From assembly GCA_035306605.1 (NCBI GenBank), contig DATGNR010000010.1: DNA of 64,000 nucleotides. One strand, given 5' to 3'. Both the position numbers and the translations under genes were made by a program. The notes under the pieces are model-generated. The model saw nothing but the letters and a program-made list of their open reading frames with translations. It had not been told where the DNA came from and did no database searches. Shown here in pieces: positions 17,003 to 27,054 of this stretch (its first letter is position 1; every line of letters begins with the position of its first letter). The stretch comes from Xanthomarina sp035306605. Lineage in GTDB: Bacteria; Bacteroidota; Bacteroidia; Flavobacteriales; Flavobacteriaceae.

Positions 17003-17965
17003 ATGAAGAATTTTAGCGTTCTATTTTTAGTGTTGATTTCTGTTTTTTCATGTAAAAAAGACAGTAAAGTTGAAAAAGAAATAGCAAGTATTCCAATCGA
17101 GTATAACATTGAACGATTTGATAAAATTTTCGGGGAAACTACTGAAGAAAATTTGGTTGAAACAAAAAGAGCTTATCCATTTATGTTCTCCGAAAAGTAT
17201 ACAGATTCTTTTTGGATTGCAAAGGTACACGATACTTTACAACAGCAATTAACAAAAGAAACTGCTCGTGTTTTTCCTGAATTAAACAAAGAAAAAAAGG
17301 AAATTACTCAGCTTTTCCAACATCTTTCATATTATTTTCCAGAATTTAAAACTCCAAGAGTTATAACTGTTACATCAAGTGTAGATTATAGAAATAAGGT
17401 TTTAGTTACCGATACTATTGTATTAATTTCTTTAGATACATATTTAGGAAATGATCATGAGTTTTATCAAGGCATACAAAAATACTTGAGACAAAATTTT
17501 ATTAAGGAACAAATGGTTGTGGATATGGCCGCTGAGTATTCTGAAAAATATATCTACCAACAACAAATTAAAACCTTATTAGATGAGATGGTTTATTATG
17601 GAAAACAGCTTTATTTTAAAGATTTGGTTATTCCGTTTAAAACTGATGCTGACAAAATTGGTTACTCTCAAGAACAAATAGATTGGGCTAGTGCTAACGA
17701 AACTGAAATTTGGCGTTATTTTGTAGAACGTGAATTGTTATTTAGTACAGATGCCTCCCTTCCAAATAGGTTTATAAATCCAGCTCCTTTTTCTAAATTT
17801 CAATTGGAAGAAATTGATAGGGAATCTCCTGGAAAAATTGGAAGGTATATGGGATGGCAAATCGTTAAGGCTTTCATGGCTAATAACAATGTGTCGATTA
17901 AGGATATGTTGCAAATGGAAGCAAAGGAAATTTTTAATCAGTCAAATTTTAAACCAAAAAAATAA
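17003..17965 (+). CDS. gldB: Gliding motility lipoprotein GldB
   Basis: A 320-residue lipoprotein from the ATG at 17003. The signal sequence ends with the lipobox VFSC, with Cys17 as the lipidated residue, followed by charged sequence. The remainder matches the GldB family (SIPIEYNIERFDKIF near the start, YMGWQIVKAFM near the end). In Flavobacterium johnsoniae GldB is needed for gliding; its biochemical role is unclear, and a distant relation to a Zn-peptidase-like DUF2268 fold has been suggested. The stop codon is directly followed by the gldC ATG, so the pair is translationally linked. It diverges from nadE. Confidence 0.92.
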   Translation: MKNFSVLFLVLISVFSCKKDSKVEKEIASIPIEYNIERFDKIFGETTEENLVETKRAYPFMFSEKYTDSFWIAKVHDTLQQQLTKETARVFPELNKEKKEITQLFQHLSYYFPEFKTPRVITVTSSVDYRNKVLVTDTIVLISLDTYLGNDHEFYQGIQKYLRQNFIKEQMVVDMAAEYSEKYIYQQQIKTLLDEMVYYGKQLYFKDLVIPFKTDADKIGYSQEQIDWASANETEIWRYFVERELLFSTDASLPNRFINPAPFSKFQLEEIDRESPGKIGRYMGWQIVKAFMANNNVSIKDMLQMEAKEIFNQSNFKPKK

Positions 17966-18298
17966 ATGGCAAATACAACATCAAAAATCGAATTATCTGT
18001 CGAGTTAGACGAGAATAGAATTCCTGAAAAACTACTTTGGACAGCAGAGGATGGGGGTATAAACAACGAAGAAGCTAAAGCGATGTTATTATCTGTCTGG
18101 GACAGTAACGCACAAGAAACCTTAAGAATTGACTTGTGGACCAAAGATATGCCTGTAGATGAAATGAAATTATTTTTCCATCAAACCTTAGTTGCTATGA
18201 GTGATACGTTTCATAGAGCTACTAATGATGAGAAAATGACTGCAACTATGAAAGATTTTTGTGATTATTTTGCAGAGAAATTAGAATTGAAAAAATAA
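17966..18298 (+). CDS. gldC: Gliding motility protein GldC
   Basis: A 110-residue acidic soluble protein with no signal peptide, matching GldC in size and sequence (IELSVELDENRIPEKLLWTA near the N-terminus, SDTFHRAT in the middle). In Flavobacterium johnsoniae GldC improves gliding but is not essential; it may stabilise GldB. Its start codon abuts the gldB stop, which supports a two-gene operon. No terminator with a strong T-run follows directly. Confidence 0.93.
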   Translation: MANTTSKIELSVELDENRIPEKLLWTAEDGGINNEEAKAMLLSVWDSNAQETLRIDLWTKDMPVDEMKLFFHQTLVAMSDTFHRATNDEKMTATMKDFCDYFAEKLELKK

Positions 18299-18669
18299 AA
18301 GGATTGCTAATTAGTAGTCTTTGTTTGGAGTTATAACTTAATAAGTCAAAACAACTATAAATTGCTTAGGGGTTTGTGTCGAGCAAAACTTGAAATTTGT
18401 TTTTATATTTATCTGTAAGGGATGTTTCCTATACTCAAAAATGTTGTAACAGCTTCATTCACTAAAGCAATTGTAATGGTCTACCTCAATAGGGAAGCTT
18501 CTCTTTATTCATAGGAAACAAAACTGTAATATCTATTTAAATTTCATTAGTCTAAATGAATTGTTTAAACTTAGTTATTTCTTTTGTACGAAACTTTTAA
18601 AACAAGCCCATAGAATTAATTTATATGGGCCTGTTATTGTCTATTGTAAAGTGGTTGTATTGGTTGTCG
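18299..18669. other. Intergenic stretch between gldC and a convergent gene
   Basis: No open frame of note lies here. A 10-base inverted repeat, TGTTTCCTAT at 18423-18432 and ATAGGAAACA at 18511-18520, is separated by 78 bases, too far for a simple hairpin. A terminator-like hairpin lies at 18601-18635. I see nothing else. Confidence 0.5.
18601..18635 (-). terminator. Hairpin terminator for the minus-strand outer-membrane protein gene
   Basis: GCCCATA at 18606-18612 pairs with TATGGGC at 18624-18630, and the pairing extends outward (AACAA with CTGTT, one wobble). On the minus strand it lies about 35 bases after the stop of the 18670-19464 gene and is followed by a T-rich stretch. It could also work in the plus direction for gldBC. 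Confidence 0.55.
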
Positions 18670-19464
18670 CTAGTTTTGTTTTATTATAAATGTAGCTTGC
18701 ATTTGAACCAACCAATCAGCATTAGTTGGATGAGATAGATATTTATAAACTCCTGCCTTTAAATTGATAGGAAGATACCTGTTGTGGGTAATTAATTTTC
18801 CAGCGCCTGCACCTATCGGGACTTCCCATTGTTTTTTACTAGGTGCATTCCAATTAGCAGTAATGTATGGATTGGAGTAAACATACCATCCTCTGTTTAG
18901 TCTCTTAGATAAAATAATTTGTGAATTTAGATAATTGACATCTTCGGTGTTACTTGGTCCAGCAACAGAAAAGTAGTTCTGTAATATTAAACCATAAGTA
19001 AAACCATTTGTTTGTTTTAAAGCAATAACAGAAGGACCAATGGAGAGTTTATCAAAACCTAGCCCTTTTAGTCCAGATGGCAACATAAAAGCTGGACCAA
19101 ATCCCCAAGAGAAATCACTTTGTTTTGCAGTGGTAAGGGTTCCGAGAATGGTTGTGTTTCCTACACCATTTTCATAACCTTTCTCTGTTTGAGCATTAAT
19201 CAAGGGTAGGTTAGCTTGTGTTACTAACAACAAGTTTTTTGATAGCTTCACGGGGATTGTGGGTTGTAGGTTTACTGAGTTAACATAATCGTCGTTAATT
19301 GAAAGGTCATAATTTAACGGGATACTTGCCATGTTGGCAATCGGATTGTGGATTTTGTCTTCCAAGCTGTTTCCGTCTTCATAAACAGCGGTTTTTCTGT
19401 TTTCCTGTGCGTTAAGTATCGACGCAAGCATGAATCCAAACGCAAATAAAAAATGTTTTTTCAT
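18670..19464 (-). CDS. Predicted outer-membrane beta-barrel protein (transporter-like)
   Basis: A 264-residue protein with a signal peptide (MKKHFLFAFGFMLASILNAQ). The rest is made of alternating strands with aromatic ends (SWGFGPAFMLPSG, YGLILQNYFSVAG, GWYVYSNPYITANWN) and ends in a strand with a terminal polar residue, as expected for an outer-membrane barrel. It resembles the group loosely related to the MetA-pathway phenol-degradation transporter family, whose members have been given many misleading names. The substrate is unknown. It stands alone on the minus strand with a terminator after it. Confidence 0.7.
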   Translation of the reverse strand: MKKHFLFAFGFMLASILNAQENRKTAVYEDGNSLEDKIHNPIANMASIPLNYDLSINDDYVNSVNLQPTIPVKLSKNLLLVTQANLPLINAQTEKGYENGVGNTTILGTLTTAKQSDFSWGFGPAFMLPSGLKGLGFDKLSIGPSVIALKQTNGFTYGLILQNYFSVAGPSNTEDVNYLNSQIILSKRLNRGWYVYSNPYITANWNAPSKKQWEVPIGAGAGKLITHNRYLPINLKAGVYKYLSHPTNADWLVQMQATFIIKQN

Positions 19465-19725
19465 AGGTTGAACTTTTAAAATTACTGTAATAATTTGCTA
19501 TCAATCTGAATTTCAACTTTTAATATTTGGGGAAAATTGTTTTTTGTAAGATAAATATACTAAGAATAACTTATTAAAGGAAATAGAAAGTTAAAATTGT
19601 ATGCTGTAAGTATTTTGAAATCAGCATCTAAGTTGGTTTGTGGACTTAATTTAATTTGAAAACAGAAAGTAATTTCTAAACAGAAAGGTGAACGGAGAAA
19701 AGGATATATTTAATATATTGTTTTT

Positions 19726-21003
19726 TTACCACTCATTAATCCTATTAGAATCTAGTTTAATAAAAATAAATAGAAGAATGGTAAAAGCCCACAAACCTGA
19801 ACCTCCATAACTAAAGAAGGGTAGTGGAATACCTATAGTTGGAATGAGCCCCATTACCATACCTATATTAACCATAAAATGGAAAAATAGAATTGATGCA
19901 ACACTATAGCCATAAACCCTACTGAATTGCGATTTTTGTAATTCAGCAAGATGTAAAATCCGTAGAAGTAAAAGGACAAAAACTATTACAACGAATGTGG
20001 TTCCTGCAAAACCCCATTCTTCACCAACGGTACTAAATATATAATCGGTGTGTTGTTCTGGAACAAATTTTCCTGTGGTTCTTGTTCCTTGCATAAATCC
20101 TTTTCCTGTTAAGCCTCCAGAACTAATAGCTTTCTCAGATTCGTATAGATTGTATAAAATATCACGACGCATTTCAGCAATTCTTACAGGATCCTTTTCC
20201 AAACGTAACCAAAGACTAATTCTATCTTTTTGGTGTGCTTGTAAAATATTGTCATATAAAAACTCCACCCCAGAACTTAAAACGATACAAGCTATTATTG
20301 CAAATATTGTTTTTATAATAGCAGGCTTTTTTCGTCTTGTAAAATGATATACTAAAATAATAAGAGTAATAACTACGCTTGTAGTAATATCATCAAATTT
20401 TAAAGAACTTACAGTGATAGAAGCTAGAAGAACACCTAAAATTAAGTAAGTTTTTGGTAGTCCTTCGCGGTAGAATACAAAAAAGAAAGCAGCATAAACT
20501 AAGGCACTACCCGTATCGTTTTGGAGTATTACAAGGATAGCTGGAATGGCTATAATTAAAAAGGCTCTTACTTGATCTTTAAAATGCTTTATATCGGTAT
20601 TTAAATCGCTAATAAACTTTGCTACCGCTAATGCAGTTGCAGCTTTAGCAAACTCACTTGGTTGCAATGTCATTCCTCCAATTCCATACCAAGCTGTGGC
20701 GCCATTAACATTTTTTCCAAATATAAAGAGTCCAACCATAGATAGCATGGATACTATGTAGATTACACTAGAGAACCGTTCGTAAAATTTTGATTCAATA
20801 GATAAAACAAGAATAATTAAAGCGAAGTTTAAAAGGATAAATATGGATTGCTTTCCGTAGGGTTGTTCCATATTAAAATAATCTATGGTATCACCAACAT
20901 GAGAAGCCGATAAAATATTGAGCCATCCGAAACCTACCAACATTAAAAACAGAATGATGGTAATCCAGTCAAATTGAAAATATTTATTGTTATCTCTATA
21001 CAT
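19726..21003 (-). CDS. rodA: Rod-shape-determining SEDS glycosyltransferase RodA
   Basis: A 425-residue SEDS protein with about ten membrane segments. It polymerises lipid II into glycan strands during elongation, paired with PBP2. Family landmarks are MTLQPSEFAKAATALA, NDTGSALVYAAFF, GLTGKGFMQGTRTTGKFVPE with EQHTDYIFSTVGEEWGF, and the C-terminal GIPLPFFSYGGSGLWA. Its ATG overlaps the stop of the PBP2 gene by one base, so translation is coupled. It is the last gene of the mreBCD-PBP2-rodA cluster. Confidence 0.95.
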   Translation of the reverse strand: MYRDNNKYFQFDWITIILFLMLVGFGWLNILSASHVGDTIDYFNMEQPYGKQSIFILLNFALIILVLSIESKFYERFSSVIYIVSMLSMVGLFIFGKNVNGATAWYGIGGMTLQPSEFAKAATALAVAKFISDLNTDIKHFKDQVRAFLIIAIPAILVILQNDTGSALVYAAFFFVFYREGLPKTYLILGVLLASITVSSLKFDDITTSVVITLIILVYHFTRRKKPAIIKTIFAIIACIVLSSGVEFLYDNILQAHQKDRISLWLRLEKDPVRIAEMRRDILYNLYESEKAISSGGLTGKGFMQGTRTTGKFVPEQHTDYIFSTVGEEWGFAGTTFVVIVFVLLLLRILHLAELQKSQFSRVYGYSVASILFFHFMVNIGMVMGLIPTIGIPLPFFSYGGSGLWAFTILLFIFIKLDSNRINEW

Positions 21004-22862
21004 TATTTGTTAATGGTAAATGGTTTACCTGAATATGGTTTTGCATATTCGTCCTCTAGGCTTTTTTCTAAAACAAGTTTTTCCATTTGTTTTAAAGTTA
21101 CCTCTCCTTTAATATATTGCTCAATCATTAAACTGGCAATTCTTCCTGCCCAACGTGATCCATAGTAACCATTTTCTACAAAAACGGCAATGGCAATTTT
21201 TGGGTTATCTTTAGGAGCAAAGGCAATAAAAATTGAGTGATCTGTTAATTGGGTTCTTTTACCATCAATTATGGCAAAGTTTTCAGAAGTACCTGTTTTA
21301 CCACAAATTTCAATTCCTGGAACTTGTAAAAACCTAGCAGTTCCATAATTATATACATCAAAAAGGCCTTCTACCACAGGTTCAAAGTATTTTGGATCAA
21401 CAGTTGTATGTTTTACCGTAGTGTAATTTTCGTCAATAGTTTGGCCAGCTATTTCTTTAATTATATGTGGTGTGTAATAATGTCCTCTGTTTGCAATTGC
21501 TGCTGTGGCATTTGCTAATTGGATAGGGGTAACTAGAACCTCACCTTGGCCAATTGAATTGGAAATAATAGTTGTAGATCCCCAATTAAAATCCGGATAC
21601 CATTTGTCGTAATAAGCACCATCAGGTATATTCCCTTTTTTTCCAATAGGTAAATCGTATCCAAGGAAATTTCCTAATCCAAAACTCTTCATATGATCAC
21701 TCCAAACATCCATACCTTGACCTGCATCGGAGTACTTGTCAATACTTTTTCTGAAAGCATTAGCAAAATAGGAGTTACAAGATTTTGCAATTCCCATTAT
21801 TAAATCTCTTTTACCTCCTCCACAATGACAGCCCATTGTTCCACGTCTTCCATAACGGTAAACTCCGGTGCAATTGATTGTGGTTTCAGGTGTAATGGCT
21901 TTTTCTTGTAGTGCTTCCAAGGCCACTAAAATTTTAAAAGGCGACCCAGGTTCGTGCATACGCAACAAGCCTCTATCAATTAATGGTCGACTTAAAGTGT
22001 CATTATATAACTTCGTAAAATTTCTAGAACGTTGTCTTCCTACTAATAAATTAGGGTTGTACGTAGGAGCTGAGACCAAACTTAAAATCTCTCCTGTGGC
22101 AGGTTCAATAGCTACAATACCTCCGCGTTTATTCTGCATGAGTTTTTCTCCGTACTCCTGAAGTTTTGCGTCAATTGTAATGGTAATGTCTTTTCCTTGT
22201 TGGGGAATGGTATCATACATTCCATCTTTATACGGACCTAGATCTCTGTTAAATCGATCTTTCTGAATGAATTTTATTCCTTTTACTCCTCTTAACTCTT
22301 CTTCATAAGAAAGTTCAACACCTTGTTTTCCTATAAGGTCCCCCATGTTGTAATAAGGGTTTTTTTCTATTTGAGAAGGTGTGGCTTCAGCAATATAGCC
22401 TAAAACGTTTGCTCCAATAGCTGTTTGATAATCTCTTAATGAACGCTTTTGGATATAGAAACCTTCGTATTTTCTCATTTTTTCTTGTAATACAGCATAA
22501 TCTTCTTTGGAAAGTTGTGCTACAAAAACAGAAGGTAATCTAGGTGAATAATGATAAGCTCGTTTATATATTTTTTTGAATTGCTCCTTATCAATTTTTA
22601 AAAGATTGCAAAACTCTAAAGTGTCCAAGGGCTTAACTTCTCTAGGAATAATCATTACGTCATAAGAAGGTTGATTAGAAACTAAAAGAGTTCCATTTCT
22701 ATCGTAAACAAAACCGCGTTTTGGGTAGTCGTAAACTTTTCTTATGGCATTATCGTCGTATAAGCTGTGTTCTTCAGCATGGTAAACTTGTAAATAAAAA
22801 AGTCTAGCAATAAAGCTAATGCCGACCAAAATAATAGTAATAAACAGTAAAAGTTGTCTCAT
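21003..22862 (-). CDS. mrdA: Penicillin-binding protein 2 (elongation transpeptidase)
   Basis: A 619-residue class B penicillin-binding protein with one N-terminal membrane anchor (residues about 5-25), a dimerisation/pedestal domain and a transpeptidase domain. The active-site Ser307 lies in SPFK, SxN appears as SCN and the third motif is KTGTSEN. It cross-links the glycan made by RodA. It overlaps mreD upstream and rodA downstream by one base each, which implies tight co-expression. A Cys-His rich insert (GCHCGGGKRD) just after the SPFK helix is typical of Bacteroidota forms. Confidence 0.95.
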   Translation of the reverse strand: MRQLLLFITIILVGISFIARLFYLQVYHAEEHSLYDDNAIRKVYDYPKRGFVYDRNGTLLVSNQPSYDVMIIPREVKPLDTLEFCNLLKIDKEQFKKIYKRAYHYSPRLPSVFVAQLSKEDYAVLQEKMRKYEGFYIQKRSLRDYQTAIGANVLGYIAEATPSQIEKNPYYNMGDLIGKQGVELSYEEELRGVKGIKFIQKDRFNRDLGPYKDGMYDTIPQQGKDITITIDAKLQEYGEKLMQNKRGGIVAIEPATGEILSLVSAPTYNPNLLVGRQRSRNFTKLYNDTLSRPLIDRGLLRMHEPGSPFKILVALEALQEKAITPETTINCTGVYRYGRRGTMGCHCGGGKRDLIMGIAKSCNSYFANAFRKSIDKYSDAGQGMDVWSDHMKSFGLGNFLGYDLPIGKKGNIPDGAYYDKWYPDFNWGSTTIISNSIGQGEVLVTPIQLANATAAIANRGHYYTPHIIKEIAGQTIDENYTTVKHTTVDPKYFEPVVEGLFDVYNYGTARFLQVPGIEICGKTGTSENFAIIDGKRTQLTDHSIFIAFAPKDNPKIAIAVFVENGYYGSRWAGRIASLMIEQYIKGEVTLKQMEKLVLEKSLEDEYAKPYSGKPFTINK

Positions 22863-23365
22863 TATTTTCTCCTGTTAAAAATAACGGTTGTTAGTAAACA
22901 AAGTATAATAGTAAATATACTAGAGAATAACGTGTATTGAAGGATTAAAATTATTTTATAAAAGTTAAAAATTTCTAAGGAAAAGAGTACTAAATGATGA
23001 ATTATAGTTAATATAATTATATAGCTTAATTTAGATCCAAATTCTACATTACTAAACTTAAGGGTTTGATGGTCGTAAACAGCACCAAAAGAAAGCTTCA
23101 AAATAGCAGGTCTTATATAAGCAATTGTTACAGAGGCTGCAGCATGAATTCCACCCGAATCTAAAAACATATCAATGGTTAAGCCCAATAAAAAACTCAG
23201 GAAAATAAAAATAACTCGATTGTTTTTTAAAGGAAATAATAAAATAAATAAAATGTATAAATACGGGTTTATATAACCAAGGAAATTAATATGGCTTAAT
23301 ATTAACACCTGCAATAAAGCAAGAATTACAAAACGGAAGGAATGTGTTAATACAATACTATTCAT
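22862..23365 (-). CDS. mreD: Rod-shape-determining protein MreD
   Basis: A 167-residue integral membrane protein with five or six hydrophobic segments and little soluble sequence, as expected for MreD. It links MreB/MreC to the wall-synthesis enzymes in the inner membrane. Sequence similarity in this family is weak, so the call leans on size, hydrophobicity and position between mreC and the PBP2 gene. It overlaps mreC by eight bases and the PBP2 gene by one base. Confidence 0.85.
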   Translation of the reverse strand: MNSIVLTHSFRFVILALLQVLILSHINFLGYINPYLYILFILLFPLKNNRVIFIFLSFLLGLTIDMFLDSGGIHAAASVTIAYIRPAILKLSFGAVYDHQTLKFSNVEFGSKLSYIIILTIIHHLVLFSLEIFNFYKIILILQYTLFSSIFTIILCLLTTVIFNRRK

Positions 23366-24179
23366 GAGGATTATTTAATAGCATGTTAATTTCATTTACA
23401 TCCTTGTTTTCAATAATATACACATGTTCCAAACTAGTCATGTCGTTAAATAAACGGACGTGAATGGTGTAATAGTTTTCTGAAGAATCTAGATTGTAGC
23501 TTTCAATTGTTCCAATCGGAATGTTTTTCGGAAAAATGGCCGAACGACCAGAAGTTACAATGGTATCTCCTTTTTGTATTGGTGCTATTTTTTGAATTTC
23601 AGTTAACTGTACTATGTGTGGTGATTTTCCATTCCAAATTAATGATCCAAAATGATTGGATTTTTTTAATTGAGCACTAATGCGGCTTGTAGTGTTTAAA
23701 ATAGAAATTACAGTAGCATATTTTTTACTTGTATTATCCACAATACCCACAATTCCTTTTGAAGAAATAACTCCAAAGTCCTGTTGAATACTATCTCTTT
23801 TTCCTCGATTTAGTAATAAAATATTATTGCTTGAAGAATAGCTGTTTTTGATAATAATTGCTGGAGAGAATTTATACGAAATTCCTGAATACAAGCTATC
23901 TACAAAAGTTTCTTGAATGCTATCTGGCTGATTGTATAAAATAGACCTTAGATGGTTGTTTTCTTCTTGAAGCAACTCATTTTGCGATCTTAGGTGAATG
24001 TACTCGTTAACATTATTTATAGAATTATAAATTCCGCCGGACAAAAAGTTTGCCGAATTTATAAATTTACTTTTATGATACGAATGCGATTGAATAGTAA
24101 AACCAAAAGCAATTGAAAACAACAATAAGTATAACAAAAAGCTTTTGTTTCTTATGATGAAGTTTATTATTTGCTGCAT
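23358..24179 (-). CDS. mreC: Rod-shape-determining protein MreC
   Basis: A 273-residue protein with one N-terminal membrane segment (about 12-30), a coiled-coil segment (about 60-85, RSQNELLQEENNHLR) and a periplasmic beta-rich domain (GIVGIVDNTSKKYATVISIL and GDTIVTSGRSAIFPKNIPIG). MreC forms a periplasmic scaffold that activates PBP2 and RodA. It lies between mreB and mreD in the usual order, eight bases after mreB. Confidence 0.93.
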   Translation of the reverse strand: MQQIINFIIRNKSFLLYLLLFSIAFGFTIQSHSYHKSKFINSANFLSGGIYNSINNVNEYIHLRSQNELLQEENNHLRSILYNQPDSIQETFVDSLYSGISYKFSPAIIIKNSYSSSNNILLLNRGKRDSIQQDFGVISSKGIVGIVDNTSKKYATVISILNTTSRISAQLKKSNHFGSLIWNGKSPHIVQLTEIQKIAPIQKGDTIVTSGRSAIFPKNIPIGTIESYNLDSSENYYTIHVRLFNDMTSLEHVYIIENKDVNEINMLLNNPHE

Positions 24180-24187
24180 GTGTTAGC

Positions 24188-25216
24188 CTATTTTATCAAA
24201 ACGCTTTTGTATTTGGAGATGTTTTTTAGAGTAATTCCTGTTCCACGAACAACTGCACGTAATGGATCTTCAGCAATATAAACAGGTAAGTCTGTTTTTT
24301 GAGATAAACGTTTGTCTAACCCTCTTAACATTGATCCACCACCAGCTAAATAGATACCAGTATTGTAAATATCTGCCGCTAATTCAGGAGGAGTTTGAGA
24401 CAGAGTTTCCATAACCGCATCTTCTATTCGTAAAATAGATTTATCTAAAGCTTTAGCTATTTCTCTATACGAAATATTAACTTGTTTTGGTTTACCCGTT
24501 AATAAATCACGTCCTTGAACACTCATGTCTTCTGGAGGAAGTTCCAAATCTTCAGTTGCAGCACCAATTTGAATTTTTATTTTTTCAGCAGTACGCTCTC
24601 CAACATATAGGTTGTGTTGGGTACGCATGTAATAAACGATGTCGTTTGTAAATACATCACCTGCAATTTTAACTGATTTATCACAAACAATTCCACCAAG
24701 AGCAATAACCGCAATTTCGGTAGTACCACCACCTATATCTACAATCATATTTCCTTTTGGCTGCATAATATCAACCCCAATACCAATTGCTGCAGCCATA
24801 GGCTCCATAATTAAATATACCTCTTTTCCGTTTACACGCTCACAAGACTCTTTTACTGCACGCATTTCTACTTCTGTAATACCTGAAGGAATACACACAA
24901 CCATACGCAAGGCAGGAGTGAAAAATTTCTTTTTTAATGCAGGAATATTTTTAATAAATAAGCTTATCATTTGTTCACTAGCATCAAAATCTGCAATTAC
25001 ACCATCTTTCAATGGTCTTACAGTTTTAATGTTCTCGTGAGTTTTTCCTTGCATTAAGCTGGCTTCCTTACCAACGGCAATTATTTTTCCAGAAATTCTA
25101 TCTCGTGCTACAATAGAAGGACTATCAACCACTACTTTATCATTATGAATAATAAGTGTGTTTGCAGTTCCTAAATCTATTGCTATATCCTCGGTTAGGA
25201 AGTCAAAAAATCCCAT
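24188..25216 (-). CDS. mreB: Actin-like cell-shape protein MreB
   Basis: A 342-residue bacterial actin. The nucleotide-binding signatures are IDLGTANTLI near the N-terminus, the connecting GNMIVDIGGGTTEIAV segment and TGIYLAGGGSMLRGLD near the C-terminus. It polymerises under the membrane and directs the elongation complex. It is first in the shape cluster; 137 bases separate it from purH upstream, so it may have its own promoter, although no clear TAnnTTTG box is visible there. Confidence 0.97.
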   Translation of the reverse strand: MGFFDFLTEDIAIDLGTANTLIIHNDKVVVDSPSIVARDRISGKIIAVGKEASLMQGKTHENIKTVRPLKDGVIADFDASEQMISLFIKNIPALKKKFFTPALRMVVCIPSGITEVEMRAVKESCERVNGKEVYLIMEPMAAAIGIGVDIMQPKGNMIVDIGGGTTEIAVIALGGIVCDKSVKIAGDVFTNDIVYYMRTQHNLYVGERTAEKIKIQIGAATEDLELPPEDMSVQGRDLLTGKPKQVNISYREIAKALDKSILRIEDAVMETLSQTPPELAADIYNTGIYLAGGGSMLRGLDKRLSQKTDLPVYIAEDPLRAVVRGTGITLKNISKYKSVLIK

Positions 25217-25353
25217 GTGTTTTATTCGTTATTTGAGGGTTGTTAATCAAATCTTGTAAATGTAATAAAAGTTACTCAATAAAATAACTTAGCTTTTCTT
25301 TTTGAACTTTTATTTTTTGTTTAGAAACTTGTTTTGTTTAAAGACTCTCTGTA

Positions 25354-26886
25354 TTAGTGTTTAAAATGTCTTGTTCCTGTAAATACCATTGCTACATTGT
25401 TTTCATTGCAGTAGTCAATACTCAATTGGTCTTTTATAGAACCTCCTGGTTGAATTACTGCTGAAATACCAACTTTTTCTGCAATTTCCACGCAATCTGG
25501 AAATGGGAAAAAAGCATCACTTGCCATAACAGCTCCTTTTAAGTCGAAATTAAAAGATAAAGCTTTGTGTATAGATTGGTTTAAAGCATCTACACGACTT
25601 GTTTGTCCTGTTCCACTTGCACATAATTGTTTGTTTTTCACTAAAACTATAGTATTCGACTTAGTGTGCTTGCAAATTTTAGATGCAAATATTAGGTCTT
25701 CTAACTCGTTTTGGCTTGGTTTATTGTTTGTAGCATATGTTAAACCTGAAATAGTATCTGTTAAATTATCTCTATCCTGAACTAGAACACCATTCAAACA
25801 AGTTCTAACCGTTGTTTGTGGTAGTTCAATATCTTTCTGGATTAATAAAATTCTATTCTTTTTACTTTTTAACAATTCTTCTGCTTCAGTTGAAAATGAA
25901 GGTGCGATTACCACTTCACAAAATAAATCGTTAATTTCTTTAGCAGTAGCTAAATCAATTTCAGTGTTGCTTATTAGAATTCCACCAAATGCCGAAACTG
26001 GATCTCCTGCTAAAGCATCAACATAGGCTTTGTGAATAGTGTCGCGTTGTGCAAAACCACAAGCGTTATTGTGTTTTAAAATAGCGAAAGTTGGTGCTTC
26101 ACCTTTAAATTCATTCATTAAATTAACTGCAGCATCAACATCTAAAAGGTTGTTATAGCTTAATTCCTTTCCGTGAAGCTTTGTAAATATCTCGTCAAAA
26201 TTTCCGAAGAAGAAACCTTTTTGATGAGGATTTTCACCATAACGCAACACTTGACCTTGCGTTTCACTAATTTTTAATGAAGTTATTTCGTGGTTTTTAT
26301 TGAAATAATTAAAAATAGCTGAATCGTAATGTGATGACACGTTAAAGGCTTTGGCTGCAAAAGATTTTCTATCATCTTCAGAAGTTTCTCCGTTTTTGGA
26401 TTGAAGTAGTTCTAAAAACTCGCTGTAATCTTCAACAGAAGACACGCAAATTACATCTGCATAATTTTTAGCAGCGGCACGAATTAAAGAAATTCCACCT
26501 ATATCAATTTTCTCAATAATATCTTGATTGCTTGCTCCAGATGCAACTGTTTTTTCAAAAGGATATAAATCGACAATTACTAAATCTATTTGAGGGATTT
26601 CAAAATCGATTAGTTCTTGAACATCATTTTCGTTATTTTGCCTGTTTAAAATTCCACCAAATACTTTTGGGTGTAAGGTTTTAACACGCCCGCCAAGAAT
26701 AGATGGGTAAGAAGTTACATCTTCTACAGGAACTACTGGAATGTTTAAATCTTTAATAAATTTCTCTGTCCCACCAGTTGAATATATTGTAACGTTTTGT
26801 TGATGTAGTTGTTTTACAATAGGTTCCAATCCGTCCTTACTGAAAACAGAAATTAAAGCCGATTTAATAGTTTTGTTGTTGCTCAT
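25354..26886 (-). CDS. purH: Bifunctional AICAR transformylase / IMP cyclohydrolase
   Basis: A 510-residue protein of normal PurH length. The N-terminal third is the IMP cyclohydrolase (MGS-like) domain, with ISVFSKDG, YSTGGTEKFI and GGRVKTLHPKVFGGIL. The remainder is the AICAR formyltransferase domain (LRYGENPHQKG, LKHNNACGFA, AFGGI, and ASDAFFPFPD near the end). Together they carry out the last two steps of purine synthesis. It lies upstream of mreB on the same strand, with a candidate promoter 80 bases before its start. Confidence 0.97.
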   Translation of the reverse strand: MSNNKTIKSALISVFSKDGLEPIVKQLHQQNVTIYSTGGTEKFIKDLNIPVVPVEDVTSYPSILGGRVKTLHPKVFGGILNRQNNENDVQELIDFEIPQIDLVIVDLYPFEKTVASGASNQDIIEKIDIGGISLIRAAAKNYADVICVSSVEDYSEFLELLQSKNGETSEDDRKSFAAKAFNVSSHYDSAIFNYFNKNHEITSLKISETQGQVLRYGENPHQKGFFFGNFDEIFTKLHGKELSYNNLLDVDAAVNLMNEFKGEAPTFAILKHNNACGFAQRDTIHKAYVDALAGDPVSAFGGILISNTEIDLATAKEINDLFCEVVIAPSFSTEAEELLKSKKNRILLIQKDIELPQTTVRTCLNGVLVQDRDNLTDTISGLTYATNNKPSQNELEDLIFASKICKHTKSNTIVLVKNKQLCASGTGQTSRVDALNQSIHKALSFNFDLKGAVMASDAFFPFPDCVEIAEKVGISAVIQPGGSIKDQLSIDYCNENNVAMVFTGTRHFKH

Positions 26887-26967
26887 TTTAGTTGTGTTGT
26901 GTGTGTGATTATTCTTAGGAAAAACTAAATTTTATCACCTAAGAGTGTTAGTTGTTTTTAATGAGTG

Positions 26968-26975
26968 CAAAAGTA
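26968..26975 (-). promoter_or_regulatory. Candidate -7 element of purH
   Basis: Minus-strand TACTTTTG followed by CA matches TAnnTTTG and lies 81 bases upstream of the purH ATG. No TTG is found at the normal -33 distance. The leader between box and gene shows no purine-riboswitch-like core that I can recognise. Confidence 0.4.
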
Positions 26976-27054
26976 CGTATTTCAATTAAAAAAAACTTGG
27001 ATATAGAGGTTAAAAACACAAGGTTTTTCAACTTAAATAAAAAGTTATCAACAA

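Noticed and set aside
18423..18520. Ten-base inverted repeat as the ends of an insertion element
   Set aside because: Only 98 bases long, no target duplication seen and no coding content; most likely chance in AT-rich DNA.
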